Shown piece by piece: positions 43,908-52,591 of a stretch of 64,000 nt of DNA (within the stretch, counting starts at the first letter, position 1; each line of letters begins with the position of its first letter). A model generated the notes under the pieces. The model saw only the letters and a list, made by a program, of their open reading frames with translations, was not told the origin of the DNA and made no database searches. The translations under genes were made by a program, and so were the position numbers. The DNA is from Enterococcus quebecensis (GTDB lineage: Bacteria; Bacillota; Bacilli; Lactobacillales; Enterococcaceae). Location of the stretch: contig NZ_MIKB01000012.1 in NCBI RefSeq assembly GCF_001730365.1, forward strand, positions 124,001-188,000. Reading direction: 5' to 3'.

Positions 43908-44198
43908 ATGTTATTAAACATGAATTTACAATTATTCGCCCACAAAAAGGGAGGCGGTTCTACATCTAACGGCCGTGACTCTGAATCTAAACGCCTAGGT
44001 GCTAAAAGCGCTGACGGACAAACTGTAACTGGTGGATCAATTTTATACCGTCAACGCGGAACTAAAATTTACCCAGGAGCTAACGTAGGTATTGGTGGCG
44101 ACGACACTTTATTTGCTAAAGTAGACGGCGTAGTACGTTTCGAACGTAAAGGCCGTGACAAAAAACAAGTGTCTGTTTACCCGGCAGTAGCTCAATAA
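43908..44198 (+). CDS. rpmA: 50S ribosomal protein L27 with Prp-cleaved extension
   Basis: 96 aa. The precursor starts [10 protein letters not shown] followed by AHKKGGGST; the mature protein should begin at the Ala of AHKK. Such extensions occur only in bacteria with Prp, which is encoded upstream. ATG at 43908 follows AGGAGGTG. Confidence 0.97.
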   Translation: MLLNMNLQLFAHKKGGGSTSNGRDSESKRLGAKSADGQTVTGGSILYRQRGTKIYPGANVGIGGDDTLFAKVDGVVRFERKGRDKKQVSVYPAVAQ

Positions 44199-44213
44199 TT
44201 TTTGAATTGATTT

Positions 44214-44250
44214 GCTCTATCCTTTGTGTAGTAAAGGGTAGGGCTTTTTT
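44214..44250 (+). terminator. Terminator of the rplU operon
   Basis: GCTCTATCCTTT / AAAGGGTAGGGC stem (with G-T pairs) followed by six T. Confidence 0.82.
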
Positions 44251-44327
44251 ATTTTGGATAAACCGACATTTGCAACCTTGAGATAGCTAAATCAAAGATA
44301 TTGAGACAGTTACTTACTCTAACACAA

Positions 44328-44358
44328 AAAACGGAGACAGTGATTAACCTGTCTCCTT
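44328..44358 (-). terminator. Terminator of the minus-strand secreted-protein gene
   Basis: GGAGACAG / CTGTCTCC hairpin; read on the minus strand it is followed by GTTTTTTGTG, right after the stop of the gene at 44365. Confidence 0.78.
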
Positions 44359-44364
44359 GTTTGT

Positions 44365-44880
44365 TTATAAATTGAAATTAATATCACTATAATCTAGGCA
44401 TGGGTTGGATTTCATGTGAATACCTGTCGTGTACCCAATGGTAAATTTTATAGGAACTAATGAATAATTATTTATAGAAATGTATTGTCTAGCGCCATAT
44501 TTTACTTTATCTTTGTATGACTCATCTGTCATTGGCGACCACTTATATTCAAATATGGAATTAGTATTTGAGACGAAATCATTTAATAATATATCATTAG
44601 TGTAAACATAATGAGAAACGCCAAAATAGTCATTTTCAGGATTTTGAGGTTTAATTTTTACGAGCAATTTTGATGCAAAATTTTCTTTATCAACAATGCC
44701 GTCAAAATAAATGCGTTGTATGTCACCACTCTTAAGTGTAATTTCTTGTTTTAATACACTTACTCTAGGTCTTATTCCAGTGGGTGGCAATGTTTCCCTT
44801 TCGGTTGCGCTGACTGCTTTAGGGGCTACAACTAAGCCGAATGCGACCAAACAACTTCCTACTAACAATTTCTTTTTCAA
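44365..44880 (-). CDS. Secreted protein of unknown function
   Basis: 171 aa, not recognised. A TTG start at 44880 (9 nt after AAAGGAG) gives an immediate signal peptide KKKLLVGSCLVAFGLVVAPKAVSA; the frame runs further upstream but without a site. The mature part (about 145 aa) is beta-rich and lacks cysteine pairs, repeats or an anchor. It stands alone, transcribed opposite to its neighbours, in a stretch that looks like a variable insertion behind rpmA. Confidence 0.7.
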   Translation of the reverse strand: MKKKLLVGSCLVAFGLVVAPKAVSATERETLPPTGIRPRVSVLKQEITLKSGDIQRIYFDGIVDKENFASKLLVKIKPQNPENDYFGVSHYVYTNDILLNDFVSNTNSIFEYKWSPMTDESYKDKVKYGARQYISINNYSLVPIKFTIGYTTGIHMKSNPCLDYSDINFNL

Positions 44881-45169
44881 AATAAACCACTCCTTTAATT
44901 TTAGTAATTTAAATATAACATATAGGTTGGAATAAATAAATAAAGAGTTTATATCGGATGTAGCAAAGTGTCGAATAAAAGTACACAATCAACCAGTAAA
45001 AACCTTGTACCTGTTAAATATACTCTCCCTATATATAATAATTGGACGAAAAATTAATTAACAGTATGATGAAGTAGTTTAGTAGGAAAACTAAGTATTT
45101 TTTTTGTCTAGTAGATATTTATTCTTACTATTGATATGATTGAAAAAGGTATATAAAGGAGTGAATAAT

Positions 45170-45601
45170 TTGGTTTTATCATTAGATCTTACAAATTTAG
45201 AAACTGATATTCAAAACATGATATGTTGGCTTGAGGATAAAAATGAAATAAAACATATTTGCAGTAAAGGATTGTATCTATTCAGAAAAAAGAATACAGA
45301 TGAAATTCTTTATATCGGTGTTGGTGGTACGAAGACGAAAGATATTCAATTCAGAGTAAATCAGTATTATACTCCCTGTAATGAAGGATCAAAATTTTTT
45401 AAATGTAAAGTCTTGGAAATTGAAGGGGATAGTGTTGATATAAAATGGGACATTTTTAAAAGAGAGCATCAAAAAAATTGGGAAAATATTATACAAGAGT
45501 TTCAAGTGGGGGTTATCCCATTAAAAGAATATGGGTCTAAAGAATTATTATACGCTGAAGCTTTAGCGATTGGAGCGTTTAAGCCTAAATTAAATTTTTG
45601 A
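45170..45601 (+). CDS. GIY-YIG-like nuclease domain protein
   Basis: 143 aa. GLYLFRKKNTDEILYIGVGG (about residues 34-53) fits the GIY...YIG core, an Arg (QFRVNQYY) follows at the expected distance, and the C-terminal EALAIGAFKPKLNF fits the Glu and PxLN end of the fold. No extra DNA-binding domain, so its role is unclear. TTG at 45170 lies 8 nt after AAAGGAG; the frame also opens at TTG 45140. Confidence 0.6.
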   Translation: MVLSLDLTNLETDIQNMICWLEDKNEIKHICSKGLYLFRKKNTDEILYIGVGGTKTKDIQFRVNQYYTPCNEGSKFFKCKVLEIEGDSVDIKWDIFKREHQKNWENIIQEFQVGVIPLKEYGSKELLYAEALAIGAFKPKLNF

Positions 45602-45658
45602 TAAATAACCATGTTTATATAACTAGCTGTGCTATGATTGATTAAAAGAGGTGTAAAT

Positions 45659-46423
45659 ATGAATAAAATAATTCAAACTAAATTAGAAGAAATCGAAAAT
45701 AAAGAAAATGTGAAGATCATTCTTGCTGTAGAATCTGGGAGTAGAGCTTGGGGATTTGAATCAAAAGATAGTGATTATGACGTACGATTTTTATATGTAA
45801 GGGATGAAGATAGTTATTTAAAGTTGGAAGGTGTAAGAGATGTGATTGAATGGCAACTGGATGATGTTCTTGATATTAATGGTTGGGATATTCAAAAAGC
45901 TTTACGGTTGCTGTACAAATCAAATCCAACATTGTTTGAATGGTGTTCTTCGCCAATTGTTTATAAAAAAACGACTGAAGCAGATGAGTTTAAAGAATTA
46001 TTAAGTAGCTACTTCTCTATAAAAAAATCGTTATTTCATTACTGGCATATGGCGAATACAAACTATAGAGAGTATCTAAAAACGGATAAGGTAAAAGCAA
46101 AAAAATATTTTTACGTGTTAAGACCAATTTTAGCTAGTAAATGGATTTTAAAATATAGTAGCGTTCCTCCGATCGAGTTTGAAGTATTAGCAGATGGCGT
46201 ACTTGAAGACAACCTAAAACCAATAGTAAGTGATTTGTTAGAGCAGAAAAAAAGTACGAAAGAACTTGATTCAATAGATAAAATTGAGGTTTTGAACAAT
46301 TATATTGAAAAAGAACTAATTGAATTAGAAGCTATAGCTAAAAATACATCAGAAAAAAATGACAATACGTGGGAACCTTTGAATAAATTATTTTTATCTT
46401 TTATAGAAAGTAAAGACCAGTAA
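45659..46423 (+). CDS. Nucleotidyltransferase, RlaP/YcgL family
   Basis: 254 aa. The polymerase-beta-like active site is visible as ESGSRAWGFESKDSDYDVRFLYV (GSRxxG...DSDxD, about residues 24-47), followed by helical DUF-type sequence. Members are predicted nucleotidyltransferases, sometimes linked with RNA repair ligases; no ligase gene is seen here. ATG after AAAGAGGTG. Only 57 nt after the GIY-YIG gene, so possibly co-transcribed. Confidence 0.8.
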   Translation: MNKIIQTKLEEIENKENVKIILAVESGSRAWGFESKDSDYDVRFLYVRDEDSYLKLEGVRDVIEWQLDDVLDINGWDIQKALRLLYKSNPTLFEWCSSPIVYKKTTEADEFKELLSSYFSIKKSLFHYWHMANTNYREYLKTDKVKAKKYFYVLRPILASKWILKYSSVPPIEFEVLADGVLEDNLKPIVSDLLEQKKSTKELDSIDKIEVLNNYIEKELIELEAIAKNTSEKNDNTWEPLNKLFLSFIESKDQ

Positions 46424-46485
46424 ATATAGTATTCCACTACTCATGTGTGATCCTGAGTTAGCATATCCCATAGTTCAACAAGTGA

Positions 46486-46525
46486 CTCTATTCTTTGTAA
46501 ATTGAAGAATAGAGCTTTTTTTATT
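46486..46525 (+). terminator. Terminator after the nucleotidyltransferase gene
   Basis: CTCTATTCTT / AAGAATAGAG hairpin followed by CTTTTTTT. Confidence 0.85.
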
Positions 46526-46702
46526 TTATATATACAATATAAAACTAGATTGTAGCTGTACCACATATGATATCTATTTAGAAGGAAGAAACCTTTTGCG
46601 TATATTAATTTTTGATAGGTCGCATTAAAAAAATAACTTACGAGAAAAAATTTTTTGTGATAGCATAAACTCTGTTATAAAAAAAGAAAGAGGAGTGTAT
46701 GT

Positions 46703-47179
46703 ATGTCGCAAAATAAAAAAGAAGGTCTATTTTTTACAACGATTGTCTGTTTTTCTATGGTGCTTTTCATGAGTGCTTATAATCTCTTATTACATGGGCA
46801 GTTTTCACTAAATAATTTATTAGGAGGGCTTGTACCGGGGTTTATTGTTGCTTTTTTACTTGATATATTAGTTGTTGCAACAACAGCGAAAAAGATTGCT
46901 TTTGCTTTGCCACTAAATAAAGAGAAAAGAATCCATATGATCTTAGCTGTCTCTAGCTGTATGGTTTTAGGGATGGTTGCTTTTATGTCGATGTATGGGG
47001 TATTGGTTCAATTTGGTTTTACAGAAAATTTTTTGAAGTATTACATGGATGGATTTATTAAAAATCTTATTATGGCATTGCCGCTACAATTGTTATTAGT
47101 TGGTCCAATTTGTAGACTGATTTTAAGTAAGGCTCGACAAAGCAGTTTGTTAAGAGAAGATAATTCAATAAAAGATTAA
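46703..47179 (+). CDS. DUF2798-like membrane protein
   Basis: 158 aa with four hydrophobic helices arranged as two similar halves; each half has a MxxxMxxYNxxLxxG-like first helix (MVLFMSAYNLLLHG, MVAFMSMYGVLVQFG), typical of DUF2798 repeats. Function unknown. ATG after AGAGGAGTG. Confidence 0.7.
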   Translation: MSQNKKEGLFFTTIVCFSMVLFMSAYNLLLHGQFSLNNLLGGLVPGFIVAFLLDILVVATTAKKIAFALPLNKEKRIHMILAVSSCMVLGMVAFMSMYGVLVQFGFTENFLKYYMDGFIKNLIMALPLQLLLVGPICRLILSKARQSSLLREDNSIKD

Positions 47180-47335
47180 ACAAGTTAAGATGAGATGGAG
47201 AAAGCGGATAATCGTTTTGTTCATCTCGCTTTTTTTTTTGTGTATCATAAAAATTATATAAAAAGGGTGCAAATTTTCAAAAATGATAGAATATTGTTAT
47301 AATTAACGAAAACTTGATTAAGGAGGCCTTCGATA

Positions 47336-47740
47336 ATGGAAATACACGATCGGATTCTCAGGTTATTAAACTCCAGTAAGGTATTTTTGATTTCAACAAT
47401 TGATAAGCGTGATTTTCCAACCGTTATTGCTGTTTCTGAACCGTTATGGAGAGAGGGTTTATTAAAATTGCAGTTTTATTTGGATGGAAACGGTGAAACT
47501 GTTAAAAATATTCAATGTAACCCTAATGGATCTGTCTGTTGTTATGAGGAAATCAAACATGAAAGCCTACTTCTGAAAGGAAAATTTACAATTGAGCCGA
47601 TTGAATCTTTAGATATGATCGAGTCTAAATTATCAGACTACCAAAAAGAACTGGATCACCAAGAGCCTGTAATCGTTACTTTTGAAACTTGGACAGCAAG
47701 GATACATATGGACAAAAAAACGAAGGATATTATTGTTTGA
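47336..47740 (+). CDS. Pyridoxamine 5'-phosphate oxidase-like flavin-binding protein
   Basis: 134 aa. Split-barrel fold pattern: LLNSSKVFLISTIDKRDFPTVIAV, then FYLDGNGETVKNIQCNPNGSVCCYE and LLLKGKFTIE, as in general-stress-protein-26-like/PNPOx families. FMN or heme binding is likely; enzymatic role unknown. ATG after AAGGAGG. Confidence 0.75.
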   Translation: MEIHDRILRLLNSSKVFLISTIDKRDFPTVIAVSEPLWREGLLKLQFYLDGNGETVKNIQCNPNGSVCCYEEIKHESLLLKGKFTIEPIESLDMIESKLSDYQKELDHQEPVIVTFETWTARIHMDKKTKDIIV

Positions 47741-47785
47741 AAAAGGTAAACACTGAATAGCAGAAGGAATTCAAAAACAGTCTAC

Positions 47786-47836
47786 AATAAATGCGTTGAG
47801 GTGATGATCTATTACCTCAACGCATTTATTTTTTTC
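47786..47836 (+). terminator. Terminator after the PNPOx-like gene
   Basis: Perfect 17-bp stem AATAAATGCGTTGAGGT / ACCTCAACGCATTTATT with T-tract. Confidence 0.92.
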
Positions 47837-47972
47837 TTAATAAGAGTTCATGATTAATTCAAACATTTTTATGTTTGAATTAAGTTTTTTAGACTATAGT
47901 TAACTCATCACTAATTTGATAATAATGATAGGTAAGCCGATGGGGTTATCTTAACGCAAAGGAGGAATGACG

Positions 47973-48116
47973 ATGTACGCTGTAAAAGTATTACACGGGT
48001 ATATTGGTAAAGACGGACAACGTACAAGGGATAAAAGGCGTGTTTTAATCTTTCTAAGCAAAAATTATGCAGAAAAATTCGCTGATAAAATTGGCGGCCG
48101 AGTCAAAAAAATTTGA
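47973..48116 (+). CDS. Small basic protein, 47 aa
   Basis: ATG 7 nt after GCAAAGGAGGA encodes MYAVKVLHGYIGKDGQRTRD and a basic C-terminus ending GGRVKKI. Strong Shine-Dalgarno and own flanking terminators on both sides support a real gene. It looks like a small beta-alpha protein; no known family recognised. Confidence 0.65.
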   Translation: MYAVKVLHGYIGKDGQRTRDKRRVLIFLSKNYAEKFADKIGGRVKKI

Positions 48117-48139
48117 TAAATTAATAAACTAACAGGAAA

Positions 48140-48174
48140 GGCTAAGGTATAACTCGTAGAGTTATACCTTAGCC
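48140..48174. terminator. Strong hairpin after the 47-aa gene
   Basis: 16-bp perfect stem GGCTAAGGTATAACTC / GAGTTATACCTTAGCC with a 3-nt loop. No T-tract, so possibly a 3' stability hairpin. A second imperfect hairpin (AGAAGC-AACTCC / GGAGTT-GCTTCT, about 48202-48241, followed by TTTCTC) lies between it and the converging phosphoesterase gene. Confidence 0.65.
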
Positions 48175-48265
48175 TCAAGGAATCTGAATAAACGGTGGGA
48201 GCAGAAGCAACTCCCTTTATATCTCGGAGTTAGACGCTTCTTTCTCAACCTCTTGTAATAGAAAT

Positions 48266-49075
48266 CTAAACATAAATATCAAAAACCGCAATTTCAGGTG
48301 GGACTCTAAATCGTGCCTGAATTTTTGTTGTACCTAAACCTGTATTGACGTATAAAATTGTATCATTAGCTAACGTATAAAAACCTTCAAAGTATTTTTC
48401 TGCCATAGTATTTTTAATTGTAAAAAATGGTATTTTGACTTGTCCGCCATGACTATGACCGGATAAAATTAGTTGAACGTTTTGATCCAGTGCTGCATCA
48501 GCTTCGTCAGGTTCATGGCTTAGTAAAATAGTGTAGTCGCTTTGGCGATTGGCTAATGTATCAGTGACAGAAGAATTTCCTAGTAAAGAATCATCTAAAC
48601 CTGCTATATAAATTGATTTTCCATTAGGTAAAGAAACGTTGTTGCCAGAATTTTCCAGTAATTGGAAATCTGCAGCAGCTAGTATTTCTGGATACACACG
48701 AATAGCAGCTCCACCATAATCATGATTGCCCCACACCGCATATTTTCCTAATGGTGCAGTTAAACGACTTAAAGCAGCAGTTACTTCTTCTGCAGGCCCG
48801 TATTCAGCATAATTATCAAATAAATCGCCTGTAAACAAGATAATATCTGGTTTTTCCTTATTTACTTTCGTCACGATTTTTTCTAATTGAGCTACAGGGT
48901 ATTTTTCTTGGATATGAATGTCTGAAAGTTGAACGACTTTGACTGGTTTTTGTCCCTCGTTATTTCCAATAGTGTAGTTATGTGTGACAATTCTTTTTGG
49001 CTCTATAAAGAAGGCGTAAAGAATCATGCCGATTATTGCTAAGAATGATATGTATACAAAATATCTTTTTTTCAT
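48266..49075 (-). CDS. Membrane-anchored metallophosphoesterase (YkuE/YaeI type)
   Basis: 269 aa. One N-terminal helix (YFVYISFLAIIGMILYAFF) anchors a calcineurin-like domain outside the membrane. Metal-binding motifs QLSDIHI, ILFTGDLFDN, WGNHDYGG, LLSHEPDEA and LSGHSHGGQ are all present. Related proteins act on lipid-linked or UDP-sugar-lipid phosphates; the exact substrate is unknown. ATG 49075 follows GTGAGGT; the frame opens at TTG 49093. Confidence 0.88.
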   Translation of the reverse strand: MKKRYFVYISFLAIIGMILYAFFIEPKRIVTHNYTIGNNEGQKPVKVVQLSDIHIQEKYPVAQLEKIVTKVNKEKPDIILFTGDLFDNYAEYGPAEEVTAALSRLTAPLGKYAVWGNHDYGGAAIRVYPEILAAADFQLLENSGNNVSLPNGKSIYIAGLDDSLLGNSSVTDTLANRQSDYTILLSHEPDEADAALDQNVQLILSGHSHGGQVKIPFFTIKNTMAEKYFEGFYTLANDTILYVNTGLGTTKIQARFRVPPEIAVFDIYV

Positions 49076-49250
49076 TAGTGACCTCACTTTCAACTCTTAC
49101 TATAATGGAAATAGATTAAAAAAAGGTAAAGTGTCCTCTGTAATTATAGAAACTTTAGAATAATTTAGAGGTTGCATGTCTTCGGTGTTTTTCAAAATCA
49201 ATATTTGTTATAATAGATAAGAACTTAATTAGGAAAGAAGGACGAATAAA

Positions 49251-50315
49251 ATGATGGTAAGAGTAAATAAGTTGCGAGAGTTGATGAAAAAAAATGATCT
49301 TTCAGGTTTTCTGATTACAAGTCCATACAATTTACGTTATTTAACCAATTTTACTGGAACAACTGGGTTAGCTATTATTACTTTAGATAAAGCTTTTTTT
49401 GTAACTGATTTTCGTTATACAGAACAAGCTGCAGAACAAGCACAAGGTTTTGAAATTATTCAAAATACTGGTCCAATCTACGATGAGGTAGTGGCGATCG
49501 CAGAAAAACAACAATTAGCTAACTTGGCATTTGAAGAAACATTTGTAAGTTTTGCAGAATATAGCTTGCTAGAGGAGATCACTCCGTGTGACTTGATTCC
49601 AGTTGCGGGGTTAATTGAAGAATTACGTGAAGTTAAAGATGAAAAAGAGATTGCGATCATTGAAAAAGCTTGTAGTATTGCTGATCTTGGATTTAAACAT
49701 ATTTTGACCGTGATCAAACCAGGGATGACTGAAATAGAAATTGCCAACCAATTAGATTTTTATATGCGTTCTTTAGGTGCAACTAGTGTCTCTTTTGAAA
49801 CAATCGTAGCAAGTGGTGTACGTTCGGCGATGCCTCATGGTGTTGCAAGTGAAAAAGTTATTGAAAAAGGTGACTTAATCACGTTGGATTTTGGTTGTTA
49901 TTATCAAGGGTATGTTTCAGACATGACTCGAACATTTGCGATTGGCGAACCTAATAGCAAACTTAAAGACATCTATCAAATCGTTTTAGAAGCGCAATTA
50001 AAAGTATTGGATGAAGCAAAACCAGGATTAACAGGGATTCAACTAGATGCCATTGCTCGTGATCATATTGCTTCTTATGGATATGGTGAAGCTTTTGGAC
50101 ATAGCACAGGTCATGGGATCGGACTTGAAATTCATGAAGGACCAAATGTTTCTTTTAAAGCAGATAAACAATTTGTTCCTGGAAATGTTATAACAGATGA
50201 GCCTGGAATCTATCTGCCAGGTCTTGGCGGTGTCAGAATCGAAGATGATTTATTGATTACCAAAGATGGGAATCGGGTCTTGACACAATCTCCTAAAGAA
50301 TTAATTATATTATAA
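49251..50315 (+). CDS. Xaa-Pro aminopeptidase, M24B family
   Basis: 354 aa. N-terminal creatinase-like domain (1-125) and C-terminal pita-bread domain with the five dinuclear-metal ligands visible: Asp in LDFGCYYQGYVSDMTRTF (two), His in HSTGHGIG/LEIHEGP, Glu in TDEPGIY and Glu in GGVRIEDDLL. Cleaves N-terminal residues before proline in cytosolic peptides. Tandem ATGs at 49251 and 49254 after AAGAAGGA. Confidence 0.93.
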   Translation: MMVRVNKLRELMKKNDLSGFLITSPYNLRYLTNFTGTTGLAIITLDKAFFVTDFRYTEQAAEQAQGFEIIQNTGPIYDEVVAIAEKQQLANLAFEETFVSFAEYSLLEEITPCDLIPVAGLIEELREVKDEKEIAIIEKACSIADLGFKHILTVIKPGMTEIEIANQLDFYMRSLGATSVSFETIVASGVRSAMPHGVASEKVIEKGDLITLDFGCYYQGYVSDMTRTFAIGEPNSKLKDIYQIVLEAQLKVLDEAKPGLTGIQLDAIARDHIASYGYGEAFGHSTGHGIGLEIHEGPNVSFKADKQFVPGNVITDEPGIYLPGLGGVRIEDDLLITKDGNRVLTQSPKELIIL

Positions 50316-50749
50316 ATTGTTACAAATCATTAGAAGCAGAAAAAAGATTATAAATAAAGAAACGGTGAATGATTTTGATATGAGCCTATATTCTAAGCAT
50401 AAAGCGTTTTAGACTGATTTTCTCTTAGTTTTTTTTGTAGCGAAATGAGCCAATTAATGATAAACTAGGAATGATTATAAACTTGGATAGGTAAATGAGC
50501 GGTAGCTTTGAAATATAAAAAGTTTCTCGTGCATGACTTTCCGGTTACATGGGCTTGTTTCTCGGAAAAAGATAAAATCTGATTGTGACAAAAAAGTTAC
50601 CCTCTGATTTTCCTATTTTTATTTCAGAGCTAAGTGAGCCCACTACGCTTTTGCTTTGAAATACAGTGAATGGAATGAACTGATGTTGAAAAGTACAAGG
50701 TGTAGCGAAGCGGAACAACGTTGTTACCTATAGTATAAGGAGGATTAAA
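50316..50749. other. 434-nt non-coding gap before asp23
   Basis: No open frame of substance in either strand. Contains TATTTCAGAGC...GCTTTGAAATA (about 50619-50663) with an inner GTGAGCCCAC, and several AT-rich tracts that could hold promoters for the asp23-nusB operon (TATAGTATAAGGAGG just before the start). In several Firmicutes efp and acc genes lie at this spot; none is here. Confidence 0.5.
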
Positions 50750-51175
50750 ATGACTGACGAAAAAAATCTAGTGATTAATACAAAAGATTCTTTAGGCGAA
50801 ATTGTTATTGCGCCAGAAGTAATTGAAGTCATTATTGGTATTGCAGCATCTAAAGTGGACGGCGTATATGGTATGCGTGGAACGTTTGCTAATAATGTAA
50901 CAGAATTTCTTGGACGTGCTGCTCACGGTAAAGGTATTTATTTAAGAGCCGAAGAAGAGGGCTTGAAAGTCGATATTTATTGTTACTTAAATTATGGTAT
51001 TTCTGTGCCGAAAGTAGCATTAGAAATGCAAGATCGTGTAAAACAGCAAGTATTATTTATGACAGATATTGATTTGGTGGAAGTGAATGTTCATGTAGTA
51101 GCAGTAGTACCTGAAAAATTACCTGAACCAGATTTCGATGAATTATTCCCGGAAGAAGAGGGAGAAAATGAGTAA
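50750..51175 (+). CDS. Asp23/Gls24 family envelope stress protein
   Basis: 141 aa. Family pattern LGEIVIAPEVIEVIIGIAASKVDGVYGMRG and VKQQVLFMTDIDLVEVNVHVVAV. This is the YqhY-type member found before nusB in Firmicutes, linked to fatty-acid synthesis homeostasis in Bacillus rather than to the cell-envelope Asp23 itself. Acidic C-terminus. Overlaps nusB by 8 nt. Confidence 0.9.
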   Translation: MTDEKNLVINTKDSLGEIVIAPEVIEVIIGIAASKVDGVYGMRGTFANNVTEFLGRAAHGKGIYLRAEEEGLKVDIYCYLNYGISVPKVALEMQDRVKQQVLFMTDIDLVEVNVHVVAVVPEKLPEPDFDELFPEEEGENE

Positions 51176-51617
51176 GCCAAGTTTCACTCGTCACGAGATT
51201 CGTGAAAAGGCGCTTCAAGCGTTATTTCCTTTAGATTTTAATGTTGACTTAACAAAACAAGATGCGATTTCTTACGCATTGGAGTTAGATAATCAAGAAA
51301 TCATTAGTGAAGATGGGGAAGAATTTGTCCCAACTTACTTAGACTTATTGGTAGGCGGCGTTTGTGATCGAAAAGCAGAGCTAGACGAGATCATCAAAAA
51401 ACATTTAGGTAACAATTGGTCAATCACACGTATTGCTAAAATGGATTTGATTATTTTACGTATAGCCATTTTTGAAATGCTTTATGTTGGAGATGTCCCA
51501 AATACAGTTGCTTTGGATGAAGCAATTGAATTAGCGAAAAAATATAGTGATGACCGTTCTAGAAAATTCGTTAATGGTGTTTTGGCTAATGTAATGAAAG
51601 ATATAGATTCAAAGTAG
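51168..51617 (+). CDS. nusB: Transcription antitermination factor NusB
   Basis: 149 aa all-helical RNA-binding protein of the rRNA antitermination complex. RHEIREKALQALF at the N-terminus, RIAKMDLIILRIAIFEML and SRKFVNGVLANV at the C-terminus are typical. ATG at 51168 (MSKPSFTRHE) lies after GGAAGAAGAGGGAG and overlaps asp23. Confidence 0.96.
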   Translation: MSKPSFTRHEIREKALQALFPLDFNVDLTKQDAISYALELDNQEIISEDGEEFVPTYLDLLVGGVCDRKAELDEIIKKHLGNNWSITRIAKMDLIILRIAIFEMLYVGDVPNTVALDEAIELAKKYSDDRSRKFVNGVLANVMKDIDSK

Positions 51618-51638
51618 AAATACTTTGAATCTTTTTTA
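51606..51638 (+). terminator. Terminator of asp23-nusB
   Basis: GATTCAAAGTA-GAAA-TACTTTGAATC followed by TTTTTT; the left arm includes the last nusB codons. Confidence 0.9.
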
Positions 51639-51736
51639 GTTTACAAAAATATCGGAAATGAGAAAGATTATAGAGTGTCAAGACTAGCTGACTTATGCTA
51701 AAATAAAAGAATATAACAAAAATGAGGAGTGATCTT

Positions 51737-52582
51737 ATGGGAGAGTTAATCAACGGTCGTGAACTAGCAGATAAAATGCAGGCGCAAATCAAGGCAGAAG
51801 TACAAGAACTTGAAAAAAAAGGCATTCATCCAGGTTTAGTTGTTTTATTAGTTGGCGAAAATCCAGCAAGTCAAACGTATGTGAAGAACAAAGACATTGC
51901 AGCTGCTAAAATCGGTATCCGTTCAAAAATCGAACGCTTACCTGAAACAATTTCTGAAACAGAATTACTTACTGTGATTGAACAATACAATCAAGATTCA
52001 GACTATCATGGTATATTAGTTCAATTACCGTTGCCAAAACACATCGATGAAGAAAAAGTGTTGTTAGCTGTCGATCCCAAAAAAGATGTTGATGGTTTTC
52101 ATCCAATGAATATGGGACAATTATTTATTGGTGAACCTACAATGATTCCTTGTACGCCATATGGCATTATGAAAATGTTTGAAGCCTATAATATTGATTT
52201 AGAGGGTAAACGAGCAGTCGTGATCGGGCGTAGCAATATCGTTGGCAAACCAATGGCGCAATTGATGATGATGAAAAATGCGACTGTGACCATTGCTCAC
52301 TCAAGAACAGTTGATTTACCCGCAGTTGCTAGAGAAGCAGATATTTTAGTAGTCGCAATTGGCCGTGGTCATTTTGTTACAAAAGAATTCGTTAAACCTG
52401 GTGCAGTTGTGATTGATGTCGGTATGAATCGAGACGAAAATGGTAAATTGATCGGTGATGTAAAATTTGATGAAGTTTCTGAGGTTGCAAGTTTTATTAC
52501 ACCTGTACCAAAAGGTGTTGGACCGATGACGATCACGATGTTAATGTACCAAACGGTGGAAGCAGCTAAAAAACAAAAGTAA
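51737..52582 (+). CDS. folD: Methylene-THF dehydrogenase / methenyl-THF cyclohydrolase
   Basis: 281 aa bifunctional enzyme converting 5,10-methylene-THF to 10-formyl-THF. Catalytic Tyr and Lys lie in [12 protein letters not shown], the cofactor site is [13 protein letters not shown], and [10 protein letters not shown] closes the C-terminus. It links the glycine-cleavage product (gcv genes at 1-4 kb) with fhs at 5 kb. ATG at 51737 after GAGGAGTG. Confidence 0.97.
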   Translation: MGELINGRELADKMQAQIKAEVQELEKKGIHPGLVVLLVGENPASQTYVKNKDIAAAKIGIRSKIERLPETISETELLTVIEQYNQDSDYHGILVQLPLPKHIDEEKVLLAVDPKKDVDGFHPMNMGQLFIGEPTMIPCTPYGIMKMFEAYNIDLEGKRAVVIGRSNIVGKPMAQLMMMKNATVTIAHSRTVDLPAVAREADILVVAIGRGHFVTKEFVKPGAVVIDVGMNRDENGKLIGDVKFDEVSEVASFITPVPKGVGPMTITMLMYQTVEAAKKQK

Positions 52583-52591
52583 GGTGAGAAG

